From: Cudoniella acicularis
Taxonomy: Eukaryota; Ascomycota; Leotiomycetes; Helotiales; Helotiaceae
Direction of reading: 5' to 3'
DNA: 64,000 nt
Assembly (NCBI GenBank): GCA_013054445.1
Contig: JAAMPI010000083.1
Location: forward strand, 1 to 64,000
The position numbers were made by a program, and so were the translations under genes. Under the pieces are notes generated by a model. It was not told the origin of the DNA, did no database searches, and saw only the letters and a program-made list of their open reading frames with translations. How positions within the stretch are numbered: position 1 is the stretch's first letter; the number at the start of each line of letters is the position of its first letter. This document shows, piece after piece, positions 13,899 to 25,132 of the stretch.

Positions 13899-16325
13899 AT
13901 GGTGCGTTATCGGCTCCGACAGGCCTCTTCGACCGGATTATACTGACTGAACAGCAGTCAACAATGACACCAATAAGTCCGATGGATGCTCGTGTTGAGA
14001 TGTTCCAAAAGGGACGGCCCACAGATGCATTCTTTAACATGAAGGCGCTGGCGCCACGACCACTGTCAGAGGCCACCGAGATGTTCGATACGGACTTCGA
14101 GGATGACAACGATAGTGATATGGATGACAACTCGCCACGACTGAGTCTGAACTCGGTAAGCCTGATTGTAAATAGCCTTCTCTTCCTAGCTGACCCCATT
14201 CTAGACCGGAAGAAGAAGCGAAACAACTTTATCATCCTTTGAAGAAATTCAAACACCGAGTTCAAGTCATGAGTTCCACGGATTCAACTTTGATCTGACG
14301 GCTGTAAAGAAGCCAGTAGAGGGACCACGAGGGCCTCATCTATTTCGAAGTTCCGTTGACTCTTCACTCACATCAGACGAGCAGTATGTTCTAGCAATGT
14401 CCCCAATGACACCTAGGCCATCCAGCACCCAGAGAGCAGCACTTGATGCGCCAGAAGTCCCAGAAATACCAACCCACCATCGACCCCTGAGTCCGCTATC
14501 AAATGATGTTGAAGATTTAGACCTAAGCGAGGTCGCTGAATGGTCTCCAAACCAAGTGGCAAGATGGATGAAGGATGCTGGACTTGAGCCAACCATTGTT
14601 GAGAAGTTCAGGGAGAACGATATCTCCGGCGCAATATTAATCACACTAAAGTTTGAGGACCTAAGGGAGCTCGACATCCAATCATTCGGCCAACGAACAA
14701 AGGTTTGGAACGAGATTCATATCCTCAGAGGTAGTGCGCCGAGCACACCAAAGCCTCCTACCCCAATTGAAGAAGTTTCGTCGCCATGTACAGAATTTCG
14801 ACGACCATCCAGACAGGATTCGCGAGAAGGGCGAGAAAGGTTGCGCCTAGACTGCGGAGAAAGGGAGGGATCGCGGACCCGCAAGCCTTCGAGACGGCCA
14901 AGGAGGGAAGACGTAATCACACCCCTCGAATCAGTATCCATCGTTGGCATCGAGCAACTGATGCCCAAGCCACACAAGTGCTCGAAAGGAGAGAACTGCT
15001 CGAAATGGAGAAAGCAACAGCGACTGATTGATGCTTTCAAGAAGGAGCACCCGGTCAGCCCAGAAGGTGGAGCGATATGGGTTGCTGGCAACCCTGGAAA
15101 TCCACTAACTGCCTCACCAGTGGCAGAAGCCGCACGTCCAATTTCAGACGCGGTCCCATCAGTTGTAGCATCCTCAGATGTGCTTGGACCTGGACCAGTA
15201 CCGCAATTCCACCATTTGCAGGAAGCCAGCCTCCGAAATGTTCAGTCCCGAGATCCTCAGGATAATGTGAAGAATTTCCTCCAATTTCAACACCTGGACC
15301 CCCGAAATATGAACTTTTCATCTGAGGAACCTCCAACTCCACCGTACGAAATGTTCCCAACTCTGAAGGGTCCCTTGTCCGGCCTCCGTGGTCTTCCCAG
15401 GCTTGCCATTCCACCACCACGTCCAGCACCGCCGGCACGTTCGGCAAGTGCAAATGCATTCTCTCCCTATCGCATGGACCGAGCCGAGGCCATGTCACCA
15501 GAGTTGCGCAACGCAACACAATCTCCATCCACTGTGTACCGCTTTGGCACACCCTTCTCTGAAATGGACGTTCCCGTGACTGCTGTAAACCTGGGTCCGG
15601 TTTCGCGTGAAGCTTCTCAATCTGTGCCACCCAACATGTCCTACCGTCAACCAATCCAACGCACACAGTCTCGCTCCTCTGCTCGCCGCCCATCCTTCCC
15701 CGCTATGCCCCGCCTCGATGAGAACCTCCCCAGTGCGCCCCAAACCAGGTTCAACCATCCGCAACCTCCTCCACAGGGTGCCTACCCCTGGACTCAAGAG
15801 AAAAGCTTAGCTTCGAGGACCGACGATGATATTGCGCACGCAGGATACATGAAAAAGCGCAAAACCAAGATGCTTCGACACGAGTGGCACGAACACCATT
15901 TCACCCTCAAGGGTACGCGTCTCGCAATGCACAAGGATGAGAGCGCCCTCGAGACACTTGAATACATAGATGTCGACGACTACGCCGTTGCCTGCTCATC
16001 TCTGGCCTCGGGATCAAAACTCAACGCAGCATTCAAAGCAATGAACATCTCAAGAGGAAACAAAGACAAGAAAGATGAAGCCGCATTCTCATTTCAGCTG
16101 ATCCCAGCAGCCATCGAGAAGGGAGTGCGATTGCGGAAAAGGGAGAGCACTATGGCTGGTGCCAGTGGAGCGGACGACGCCAAAGCCGCCAGCAACAAAA
16201 CCCATTATTTCGCAGTGAAGTCGAGGGACGAGCGCATTGACTGGATGAGAGAGTTGATGCTTGCAAAGGCATTGAAGCAGAAGAGTGAAGGGTACGAGGT
16301 TAACGTGAATGGGAACATGATCTAA
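13899..16325 (+). CDS. SAM- and PH-domain protein, Boi-like polarity scaffold
   Basis: A 774-residue protein in three exons. The best gene model has an ATG-only first exon (13899-13901), a 53-nt intron (GTGCGT, branch TACTGAC, acceptor ACAG), exon 2 at 13955-14155, a 49-nt intron (14156-14204), and a long final exon. Exon 2 encodes an acidic conserved-looking segment around EMFDTDFEDD. A SAM domain lies at about 178-242 (core EWSPNQVARWMKDAGL). A PH domain lies at about 612-750, beginning AGYMKKRKTK and ending near the helix RIDWMRELML. Between them is a long Pro/Ser-rich disordered region. SAM plus PH recalls yeast Boi1/Boi2, which act in bud growth, but I see no SH3 domain, so the equivalence is loose. 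Translation could instead begin at 13799 without intron 1, or at the internal ATG at 13964. Confidence 0.85.
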
Positions 16326-16865
16326 GGAATAAAGGAGAAGCATAACCGCTCATTTTTAGGACTTCTTTGACGATTTGTCACCCACTTTCAACTCGCGTTT
16401 CTTGAGCGAGTCGCCAACACTTTGGCATTTATTTCCTTGAATCACACGAATGATGCGGCTTGACGTTTTGATTTAAAGCAGGCGGCATATTTTTTGGAGT
16501 TCATGGTGGCCGTTTTTGACTTCACTTGAAGGAATAACAGGAGGCTGGAAATGGAATTAGAACACTCCTTTGCGGGGACAGTCTAATTTGAGCAAAACAA
16601 TTAAAAGCATTAAACCATTTTAGAGTGTCTTCTCTCTCGTGAATTGTGAACTTTCGTATCTAGCAAGGAAAAATGCTTTGAGCTTTCAAGACGCAGACTT
16701 GCGCTGAATGCTGTGTAAAAAGTAGATTGTGGGTTTCGTGTATCGTCTTAACGCCGAGACGTTGTTGTCGAGTTCATCATACAATATAGTATACAACTGT
16801 CGCTATCGAGACATATGCCTGAACGCCCGATCTCTGCTCCGTATGCTACGCGCCCTGCTGCCCCC
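16326..16865. other. Convergent intergenic region
   Basis: Between the 3' ends of two convergent genes. It is AT-rich, holds no frame worth calling, and probably consists of the two 3' UTRs. Confidence 0.5.
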
Positions 16866-17869
16866 TTAAATCATAAACGATGATCTGTTTGTTGTTCCTC
16901 CTGCATATTGTGGCCCTCCTGCATTTGCTCCCACAACTTCCCAGTCAATTGCTTGCCACCAGTTCTCAGCAAACTGCTTCTTGCCTCCTCCTGTGATAGT
17001 GCCATGTCCATAGTCTGGAAGGTATACATGCTCCCATGTGTTGATGCAGAGAATCGGTTGGGCGTCAAGTGCCCCTGGTGCGAGGCCTTTGGTTTTGGCG
17101 CCCCCAGAGTGAGCTCCAACGCTGTTGGCTGGCGGTTCCCGATTTAACTTTCGCATGACCTCTGAAATTGACTTGTCTTCCGTATTCATGTCCACGGGTT
17201 GTTGTCGGTAGTGTGCTGCCGGATATGGAGAGCCAGCTAAATATGTCGTGAGAATAGCATATTTCCTTTGCTTCGTCTTCATGAGCCATACGAAACCTGG
17301 GCCAAACATTGCATTTGTAGTAAGAATGAATTCCCGTCTTAATGTTTCGATTGAGGAGAAGGAGGCTTCAAGGTCTGTCTGCAGCCAAGCAGGCATTGGC
17401 TTAGGGTCTGGCGTGAGACAGCTGAAAAAGAAGTTGTTATTGTGTGCCATTGAAGCATAGTTGAAGGTTGGCGCTTGAGCAGGATCTCGCGCGTATTTGA
17501 TGGCCAGTTCTTTCGGTGGGATGGAATCTTGACCTGCTCGTAAAAAGACTGTTAGTAAATGCTTATGGTCCGAGAAGATGGGCGGGGAAGCGGTTGAGAA
17601 ACTCAAAGGCACATCCTACGAGGATCGCCTCCCTTTGCCAATCGCAATCATGGGTATTGAGTAGACCTACCTGCCGTTAAGAGATTGAGTTTGTCAATCA
17701 TCAGCTTTTGGTACTGCGTCCATGCTACATCGAAGCCAGATGGCGAGAGGAGCCCCGGGACACCTTTACTGAACTCATGCGCCAGCAACGGCACCCTGTG
17801 CAATGAGCGTCGAAATATTCCAAGAGAACGCCCTATTCGGGGTAGCGTTGGCCGTAACATCGTTGACAA
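16866..17869 (-). CDS. Fe/Mn-SOD-like mitochondrial small ribosomal subunit protein (mS42/mS43 type)
   Basis: A 288-residue protein in two exons, with a 137-nt intron (17534-17670, GTAGGT to GAGCAG). The N-terminus is basic and Arg-rich (MLRPTLPRIGRSLG), as expected of a mitochondrial presequence. The body is an iron/manganese superoxide dismutase fold: the N-terminal part contains ASMAHNNNFFF, corresponding to the SOD helix with a metal-ligand His, and the C-terminal part contains NTWEHVYLPDYG. In active SODs the latter motif reads D-x-W-x-H; here the metal-binding Asp is Asn. That substitution, together with a roughly 30-residue insert before the motif, fits the fungal mitoribosomal proteins Mrp1/Rsm26 (mS43/mS42), which keep the fold without the enzyme activity. 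Assigning one or the other needs a tree. Transcribed divergently from the Moco sulfurase gene. Confidence 0.85.
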
Positions 17870-18161
17870 TGGTAATCTACTCTACACTCTCAAGTTCGCG
17901 AAATATTTCATCAACCGCGTTCGAGCTCGGTAAAAGGATAATCCGAATCACGTGCTTATCTTTCTGGCAAGGCGAGCTCCGGCCGTTGATAACCAAGACG
18001 GGAGCTTACACGCTTCGCTGTTCGCCGTCAAGCTCTCCTTGCTCTTTATCTCAAGAAGGATGAAAATCCGCGATGTTCTTTATTTTGTGTTATTCTCGTT
18101 GAAAAGGGAAGAACATTTCCGACCACCATAGGACTCAGAACTAGAGCTTTTTGGAGCTGCA
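17870..18161. promoter_or_regulatory. Shared divergent promoter region
   Basis: Only 292 bp separate the start codons of the mS42/mS43-type gene (-) and the Moco sulfurase gene (+), so both promoters must lie here or extend into the genes. I see no convincing TATA box. Confidence 0.5.
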
Positions 18162-20657
18162 ATGGAAGATGATTACAACCGCAATGTTGAGACATTCAGA
18201 GATAGAGAGTATCCTATGGCCAAAGGTGCGCAGCATACAATTTGAATAGGAAAGCTACTCACATTCTCAGATGCAATCTATCTTGACCATGCCGGAACGA
18301 CTCTCTACTCAAAGTCACTTATGGAGCGATTCATGTCGGACATGATGTCCAATCTCTATGGCAATCCACACTCTGCCTCGCCATCCTCTCAACTGTCTAC
18401 GACCCGTATCGAAGATATTCGCCTAGAAGTATTACGATTTTTTCACGCAGATCCCGAAAAATTCGATGTGGTCTTTGTTGCGAATGCTACAGCAGGAATT
18501 AAACTAGTTGCAGACGCTTTCCGAGAACTTGAGGGCGGATTCAACTATGGATACCACCGAGATGCACATACAAGTATTGTGGGCGTGCGGGAGAGTGCTA
18601 CGAAGAGCCGATGTTTGACTGATGAAGATGTCGAGTGCTGGCTGTCGGGTGGCGAGGGCCTGGTAGAACAGGATTCCCCTCCGGCAACCGTTTCACTCTT
18701 CGCATATCCAGCACAATCTAATTTGGATGGCAGACGGCTGCCGTTATCCTGGACACGGCGGGCTAAAGATCTGGAATCATTGGAAATATATGTACTGCTT
18801 GACGCCTCTGCCTTTGTCTCCACGGCCCAATTGGATCTCAGCGACCCAAGAATAGCCCCCGATTTTACGGTTCTTAGCTTCTACAAAGTATTTGGTTTCC
18901 CTGACCTTGGTGCTTTGATAGTTCGAAAAGACTCTGGGAAAATCCTGCGGAAACGAAAATATTTTGGGGGTGGGACTGTCGACATTGTTTTATCCATGAA
19001 AGAACAATGGCACTCATTCAAGGAGAACTCCTTGCATGAGAGTCTGGAAGATGGCACTCTACCCTTTCACAGCATTATGGCATTAAAGGCTGCGATAGAC
19101 ACACACAGAGATATGTATGGATCTATGGATCGAATCGCAAAGCATACTGCTTTTCTATCTAAAAAGCTTTACAATGGTTTGTCTTTACTGCGACATGGCA
19201 ATTCGGAACCTGTGTGTATCATACACTCTCCTGGATTTTCATCTGAAGGAGATTTAGACATGCAAGGCCCTATAATTGCGTTCAATCTCTGCAATAGCTA
19301 TGGCGCATGGATCAGCAATACGGAGTTCGAGAAGTTGGCGTCTGTTCGAAAGTTCCACATACGAAGTGGTGGGTTGTGTAACCCAGGGGGTGTTGCTGCT
19401 TCCCTTAATCTTGAACCGTGGGAAATGAGGCGTAACTTTTCGGCCGGTTTGAGGTGTGGTGTAGAAACCGATATCTATGCCGGCAAGATTACTGGAATTC
19501 TCCGGGCAAGTTTGGGTGCAATGAGCACGATCGATGATGTCGAAGCATTCATTTCATTCGTTCGGGAATTTTACGTCGAGTCAAACAGTGTGTCACAGGG
19601 TTTAGAAACTCGTATTTCTAATGAAACTTCATCCAACCTTTTTGTGGAAAGTCTTACGATATACCCTATAAAAAGCTGTGGAGGCTTCAACATTCCACGG
19701 GACACTAATTGGGAGGTAAAGCCAGAAGGTCTTGCTTGGGACAGAGAGTGGTGCCTTGTTCATCAAGGGACTGCGCAAGCATTGAGCCAGAAAAGACACC
19801 CACAAATGGCATTAATCCGACCAGAGATTGATTTTCAAAAAGGCATGCTGAGAGTTCGTTATGCAAATGACAACTCTACAACTAGTCCTCTGGAGATATC
19901 AATTCCCCTTTCGGCAAATCCAGCTTTCAGCACAACACCCGATGAACGCAAATTTCTCCCGTCACGGGTATGTGGGGATGCTATTGTGGTACAAACATAC
20001 ACCGAGAAAATCAACGAATTCTTTTCTCGAGTTCTAGGAATTTCTTGCGCTCTCGCAAGATTTCCTACTGGTGGAGCAGGATTCGGCACAAGGCATTCCA
20101 AGGCCCATATGCAGAAACACCAAAGACAAAAGAAAACAGCAGCTAGGGGTGATACTGTCCCAATGTCCTATCCGTCGCCGCCGACGCCGCCAGATTCGGA
20201 TAGTGAAGCAAAAAAGACGCCAATCCTTCTGTCAAATGAAAGTCCAATTCTTGCTATTAGCAGATCAAGTCTCAACTCTTTAAATGAAGCCATCAAAAAA
20301 ACCGGTGGCAATCAGGCATCTGCTTCTGTTTTTCGAGCGAACATCGTTCTCGCCTCATCCAATCTGAAAGAAGAGTATGCATACCATGAAGACCACTGGA
20401 CTTCTATATGTATTGGGGAACAGAAATTCCAAATGCTTGGCTCCTGTCGGCGCTGTCACATGATTTGTGTCAACCAGGAGACAGCAGAGAAAGACCAAGA
20501 GCCTTTTGTCACCCTAGCGAAGACGCGTAGGTTTGATTCAAAGATATTTTTCGGCTCTCACATGTGTCATATACCCCAGAAAAGTGGTACGAGAGCTAGT
20601 CAGTGCCCTACTATCAGAGTGGGAGACATTGTTATAATAAGCGAAACGGAAAGGTGA
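18162..20657 (+). CDS. hxB: Molybdenum cofactor sulfurase
   Basis: An 816-residue two-domain enzyme that transfers sulfur from cysteine to the molybdenum cofactor of xanthine dehydrogenase and aldehyde oxidase type enzymes (HxB in Aspergillus, ABA3 in plants). The N-terminal half is a class-V aminotransferase or NifS-like domain: it begins with YLDHAGTTLY, and the PLP-binding Lys227 lies in SFYKVFGFPD. Cys391 in GGLCNPGG is at the position expected for the persulfide-carrying cysteine. From about residue 476 a MOSC domain follows (VESLTIYPIKSCGG, later GSCRRCHMICVN). A short first exon (18162-18225) encodes MEDDYNRNVETF and is joined by a 45-nt intron (18226-18270, GTGCGC to TCTCAG), which completes the motif DAIYLDHAG. 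Nothing looks broken. The long Pro/Ser-rich insert within the MOSC part (near PPTPPDSDS) is common in fungal versions. Confidence 0.93.
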
Positions 20658-21109
20658 TGGTTGTATCCCGTTTGGGTTGAATAATCACAAAGGCTTCCAG
20701 GTTGTCTTTACGGAGCGAAATGCACAAACTCTTTGAGACCATTATCAGAGCCCCTAGGATCTTCCTCTCAGGGTAAGCAATCAATTTTGAATACAATGAC
20801 TGCAAAGATTCCTTAAGCAAAAATACCTTCTTGTGCAGACAAAACTGGCCGTCAAGCGACTTTCCAGGAATAGTACAAAGTGAGACTGCATCAGTTCTTA
20901 ATTACATGTTAAAAAGGCAAGTTTCCACGACAGATTTTCCTACTCCACAATTTAGTGAACGTCATACTCACTTAGTTCAACCGGGCAAGATCATAGTTAA
21001 AATTTTAATGACGTTCCGTTCCGCGGGGTAAATTCCTTCACGTTTCCAATCCAGAAATTTATATTTATCAATTCAAATCATACAAGTCTCATCGACTCTT
21101 TTATTTCAG
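20658..21109. other. Intergenic, possibly the eroded 5' part of a hydrolase gene
   Basis: AT-rich, without a convincing gene. A small frame starting at 20831 could be an eroded upstream exon of the dienelactone hydrolase relic that follows, but I cannot match it to that family. Confidence 0.35.
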
Positions 21110-21543
21110 CGGTCCGTCAAATTCCTGGTAGGAAAAAAGTGGAAGCAATCGGATTCTGCTGGGGAGGAAGGTATGTAATCCTCACCACCCATGGTGAAGT
21201 TGATGCCGTATAAGCTAGCCATCCTTCTCTTGTTACTGTTCCAGGGGGTTTCGACCTAGTGACGAAGCTACTCAGCTTAGCCGTTGGTGACAAGGATAGC
21301 CTTCTCGACAATGACACGGTTGGCAAGATTCAGGATCTCCTAACCAAGAAGACCAGTCTTCCTCACGAATTGAGAATCTATGAGGATCAAATTCACGGAT
21401 TCGCATTGCGCAGCGACCTGAGCTGTGAGAAAGATCGAAAGGCCATAGATGACTCCGAGAAGCAGGGTATTGAGGTAAAAATAATATTGTGCTTGAATTT
21501 TGTTTCCAACGATACGCTTTAGCGCTGGAAAACATTGTGCTAA
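21110..21543 (+). pseudogene. Dienelactone hydrolase family relic
   Basis: Remnant of a dienelactone-hydrolase alpha/beta hydrolase. It opens after a plausible acceptor (tttcag, 21109). The frame reads through IPGRKKVEAIGFCWGGRY, which contains the nucleophile Cys motif of the family (GFCWGG). It then meets TAA where the family has Tyr before ASHPSLV. The same frame continues with SLAVGDKDSLLD (acid residue), YEDQIHGFAL (catalytic His) and KQGIE. A short last intron (GTAAAA to CTTTAG, 21479-21522) leads to RWKTLC and a stop at 21541-21543. The catalytic triad is therefore recognisable but split by the nonsense codon, and the first half of the enzyme is missing or too diverged to see. Confidence 0.75.
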
Positions 21544-22124
21544 CTTATAGTGGTTTAATAAGTATCTTTCTTAAAACCCAACATAAAATCTACAACTGTA
21601 TATAATGACATATGAACATCAATTTTCTCGCCGCTCTCGAATATTACAAACTTTGTTTTCGCGTGCTCGATAGGGTGTTTTCTGAGTGCCAGGATTTCTT
21701 CTGTGACGTTGATGTGCCACAGCACCAAAATCAATCAGCTTCGATTCCTAGAGAGGATTATACATGTTAGTTCTCAAGGTAAAAGAAATCCTTTATATTA
21801 AGAGTTTTGTAATATTCGCTGTACTGTATATGTTACTCTGCCCTATTATAAGTTTATATACACATGCTGACTTTTATCCTTGTCACTCAGAAAATACCAC
21901 ACGGAGTAACCCGCTGTGCCGTAGCACAAGGAGGAGGTGCAGCTTGGCGGTCGAACACGGCGAACGAGATGGCAACTTTAATTTCCACACCCGGATGGGT
22001 CTCGATCCGTGCTCTCCTGGCTTTTGCTAGGGCTGAAATTCAGTTATAAACTTGGCATCCCACATTTTGCTGGATGAGGCCTCCCAAACTGACTCGTTCA
22101 ATTAAATATTTCGCAATTCGGAAA
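21544..22124. other. Intergenic with a GC-richer island
   Basis: AT-rich spacer. Between about 21890 and 22030 there is a markedly more GC-rich block unlike its surroundings. It carries short frames without recognisable content and may be a fragment of inserted repeat DNA. Confidence 0.4.
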
Positions 22125-23170
22125 ATGGGCATTCAAAATTTCTTGCTCGCTGCCGCATTTTGCGTGTTTATACCAGGTATCTTTTCACAATCGTCTCCAA
22201 ATCCAATCCGAAATCAGTATCCAAACAATGTGACGGGAACGCTAAATGGGACTGTCGCCATGGTGCCGATACCATTTTCACTCGCCAGAAGTATAATTCC
22301 CGCTAAATATGGAATTCTTACTGCTGCATATGAGTCGCTCCTTCCCGGATTTCCGAAGAATAGTTACCCAGTAATTCAACCTTGAGAAGATATATCAGAG
22401 TAATTGAACTGACCAACTTTTCAGCTCATCGTGCGCGGAGGACTAGACCATGATGTTGGCTTTGGGAATTTCACTATTAGTGACTTTGAAGTAAAACCCA
22501 ATCGACATCTCACTATCAAAACGCTGGCTAACTGTTGAATGGTCGATGCACATCGAATATCCATTTGTTGATCTCCTCGGCGATGGATACTCGAGCTTTC
22601 TTTACGCTCAGTACTTGCTCTTAACCAGCACGGATATCATTGCTATCAATGGTAGTTTGGTGTACGGCACAGACACTGTCCCAGCCACTTTTGATCCTCC
22701 ACTTGAGGCTTATGCTTTTGTGAAATCTGTACATGGAAATAACGCAGGCGAGACATATTTGGACGCATATGTCAATGGGAGTGATTGCGCTGCTGTTACG
22801 ACCAAATTCTCTCCCACGAATGATCCTGGCGCTTGGCCTGTTGAATTGTAAGTTAAAATTGAAAAACATTAATTTTATTTGAATTTCACCAGCTAATCGT
22901 CTCAGCTTCATGAATGTGACAAACCAGCCATTTTTCAACAATGCTATAGCCTGCGACAACCAGAAGTTCTACTTCAACACCACTCTCTCTACGGGTAAGA
23001 ATTCCGCAGTCCACGTCAAGGGAGATATCAACATCGCGGCTCCTTACCTGCCCAAGGACAGTCATTTCAGGGGAGTTTATGGTGTCAAAGTTGACGCTGC
23101 CTTTGTCGAAAATAATTTGGTGCCATGTGAGAGTATGAAGGGATATCAATTTGATGGCTCCGGAAAATGA
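22125..23170 (+). CDS. Secreted protein of unknown function, one splice acceptor missing
   Basis: A gene for a predicted 294-residue secreted protein in four exons: 22125-22370, 22425-22490, 22540-22847 and 22906-23170. The start MGIQNFLLAAAFCVF gives a clear signal peptide; several N-glycosylation sequons follow (NVTG, NGTV, NFTI, NVTN). Conserved-looking segments include FVDLLGDGYSSF, PATFDPP and VYGVKVDAAF. The fold may be acetoacetate-decarboxylase-like, as I recall for a family of fungal secreted proteins, but this is weak. Introns 1 and 3 have normal borders. Intron 2 (22491-22539) has a GTAAAA donor and GCTAAC branch, but the exon that restores the frame starts after GAA rather than an AG. 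No nearby AG keeps the frame. Either a GT-AA intron is tolerated or the gene is a recent pseudogene. Confidence 0.55.
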
Positions 23171-23956
23171 GAGCTTGATGGCCGATTTACAAATACAGGA
23201 TATAGGCGTTCAAAATATGCATGGCATTTTCACGATTTCTGATGATGTGCAATCTTTCTTGGAGTTTCAAATATTGAGATACCTTTTTAGTTCTGCCTCC
23301 TCGGCCGGCCGCATTTTGCTGGGGAAACCTGGGGCTAATTTGCTTTCGATTTAAGATATTAAAATACTAGCAATGCTGAATGATGCCAGATCTTGCAATG
23401 AAGCAATTATTCTCACAGTTTCATTTGCTCAGGCTCTACTTTCTGGTGAAACCCATTGTTGGATTCATGTGCAAGATTTGTGCTCGATTAGTGATCGCAC
23501 CACGATTTATCAGCAACACCAGAGTATTTAAGCACCATCCATTGTTATACTCGAACTTCTGGTTGAGGTACAGCTTCCCATTCTCGGGTTTTGGGTAAAA
23601 GCGGCACATCAATCACTATGGTTTCGTCAGAGGTCCTTCCTTCAATTGCAAATCGAGTTGCGCCGGCACATATAAGGAGGCCTTCTAGCTCTGATCAAAC
23701 GAGCAAGCCTAGGCGAGGATGACCTTTGAAGGAAGGCAGTGGGGGTTTGAGTGAGGTAAGTGCGTTGGGATTTTGATTGTCCCTTCCGAGTTTGGTGATT
23801 TTTGAGGGCATGAGAATTTTCGCAACGCATTCCTTGACAACAAAGATTCCTAGTCTCAATCTATTCGCCACGTAACTTCAGACTCGATCTGAGATAAGGT
23901 CTCCAAAGTTCGCTCAATCATAAAGCATAACTATTGCTAACCACCTCTTGCACTAG
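23171..23956. other. Intergenic, possible eroded coding sequence
   Basis: AT-rich. On the minus strand around 23390-23620 two adjoining frames read like continuous protein broken by a frameshift, but I cannot assign a family. The last 60 bases look like the intron preceding the bZIP exon (branch GCTAAC, acceptor CACTAG at 23956). Confidence 0.35.
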
Positions 23957-25132
23957 GAACGTAGACATCAAATACACCGCGCACAGAAGACTTTTCGGCA
24001 CCGCACGCAAGCTGCAGCGAACACTCTTGAAAAGCGGGTACAGATTTTAGAAGACTGCATTGAACAGATGAGCACCGTCTTTTCAGAGTTCGTAGACTCT
24101 CTACTAGGCTCCGGACTCCTGCAATTTCAGATCGATTCTCTACTTAATCGGCATTTGCTCACGGCAACGTCGAGAATCCTGTCACTTGCAAAGGTTGCGT
24201 GTTATCATAATGAAGACGAGAATGAATTTACCCAAAACGAGACTCCAACGGCAGGACCATCTATTGTCGAAGACGCAAAAGTGAAAAAATCTGGGATTCA
24301 CTGGAATCCCTTTAACGAACTACAATCAGAATATCCACAATTTGGATTGCAGCATCAGTCAGGTCAATTCGAAGCAACAAATACAACCTCTTTCCAAGAC
24401 CCTTCCAAGTCTGATTTGCCCTATCTTCCAAAATCCGTCCAAAACAGCTTTTCAGCACTTCCCAGCTGAGTAAATCTTCCTTCGAATAACATTTTTGGAA
24501 ATGGCTGGTTTGGACAAACTTCCTCACTCCACGATATCTCAGGAAATAAAGTCGAGTTTCAAGATACTTTTGGCCTCAAGCTGGTGGAATTTTCTCTCAG
24601 AACTGTATACTTTGCTCAGAATACTCTTGATGCTGACACCGAAGGGGATTTTATGAACGCACATGGCGTGGAGAATTACCTGAAAGCAAACGGAGCAATT
24701 TACTTTGATCGAGAGATTGTGAAAATGAACGTGAGGGTCTCAAATGAAGGACTTGAGGACCAGGACAATTTTGAATTCTCGCAGACTCGATCATCTGGAA
24801 ATCTAGGAGAAGGGGCATTCTCTTCAGCTCTCGAAGTTGAAGATGTTCTCACAGGACCACTAAACCCTACAGGAAGTCAGCCTCACAATCTCTTCAACTT
24901 CAAATCGTCATCAGTCGAAACCGAGGAATCCTGCACAGAAATTTCCAATGTTACTTCTATGAATCATCAAAGACCGTCAAGTTCTCGAACTGTTATACTC
25001 AATATCCCTACCCCGCTACAAAACTTGGCAAGAATTTCTGTGTCTCTTATTCAGGCTCCAGGATATCCACGAAAAGGGGTAGAACAAGCAATCTTTTCGA
25101 CAATGTTACAAACGGCGGCGCTTCGGCATTAA
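23957..25132 (+). pseudogene. bZIP-type transcription factor gene with one in-frame TGA
   Basis: Reading from the acceptor at 23956, the frame encodes a basic region (HRAQKTFRHRTQAAA) running directly into a leucine-zipper-like helix (LEKRVQILEDCIEQM), then MSTVFSEFVDSLLGSG. This basic-plus-zipper pattern matches a group of fungal bZIP proteins. The frame is open to 24466 and interrupted by a single TGA at 24467-24469. It then continues in the same frame to 25132 with IFGNGWFG, GLKLVEFSLRTVYF and an Asn/Ser-rich tail. There is no donor upstream of the TGA that would splice it out. The first exon, with the start codon and the N-terminal half of the basic region, was not found; the 58 bases before 23957 look like its intron. 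I call a pseudogene. A sequencing error, or a functional truncated protein, is possible. Confidence 0.6.

Noticed and set aside
20831..21031. First half of the dienelactone hydrolase
   Set aside because: Follows a possible acceptor but its translation does not match the family.
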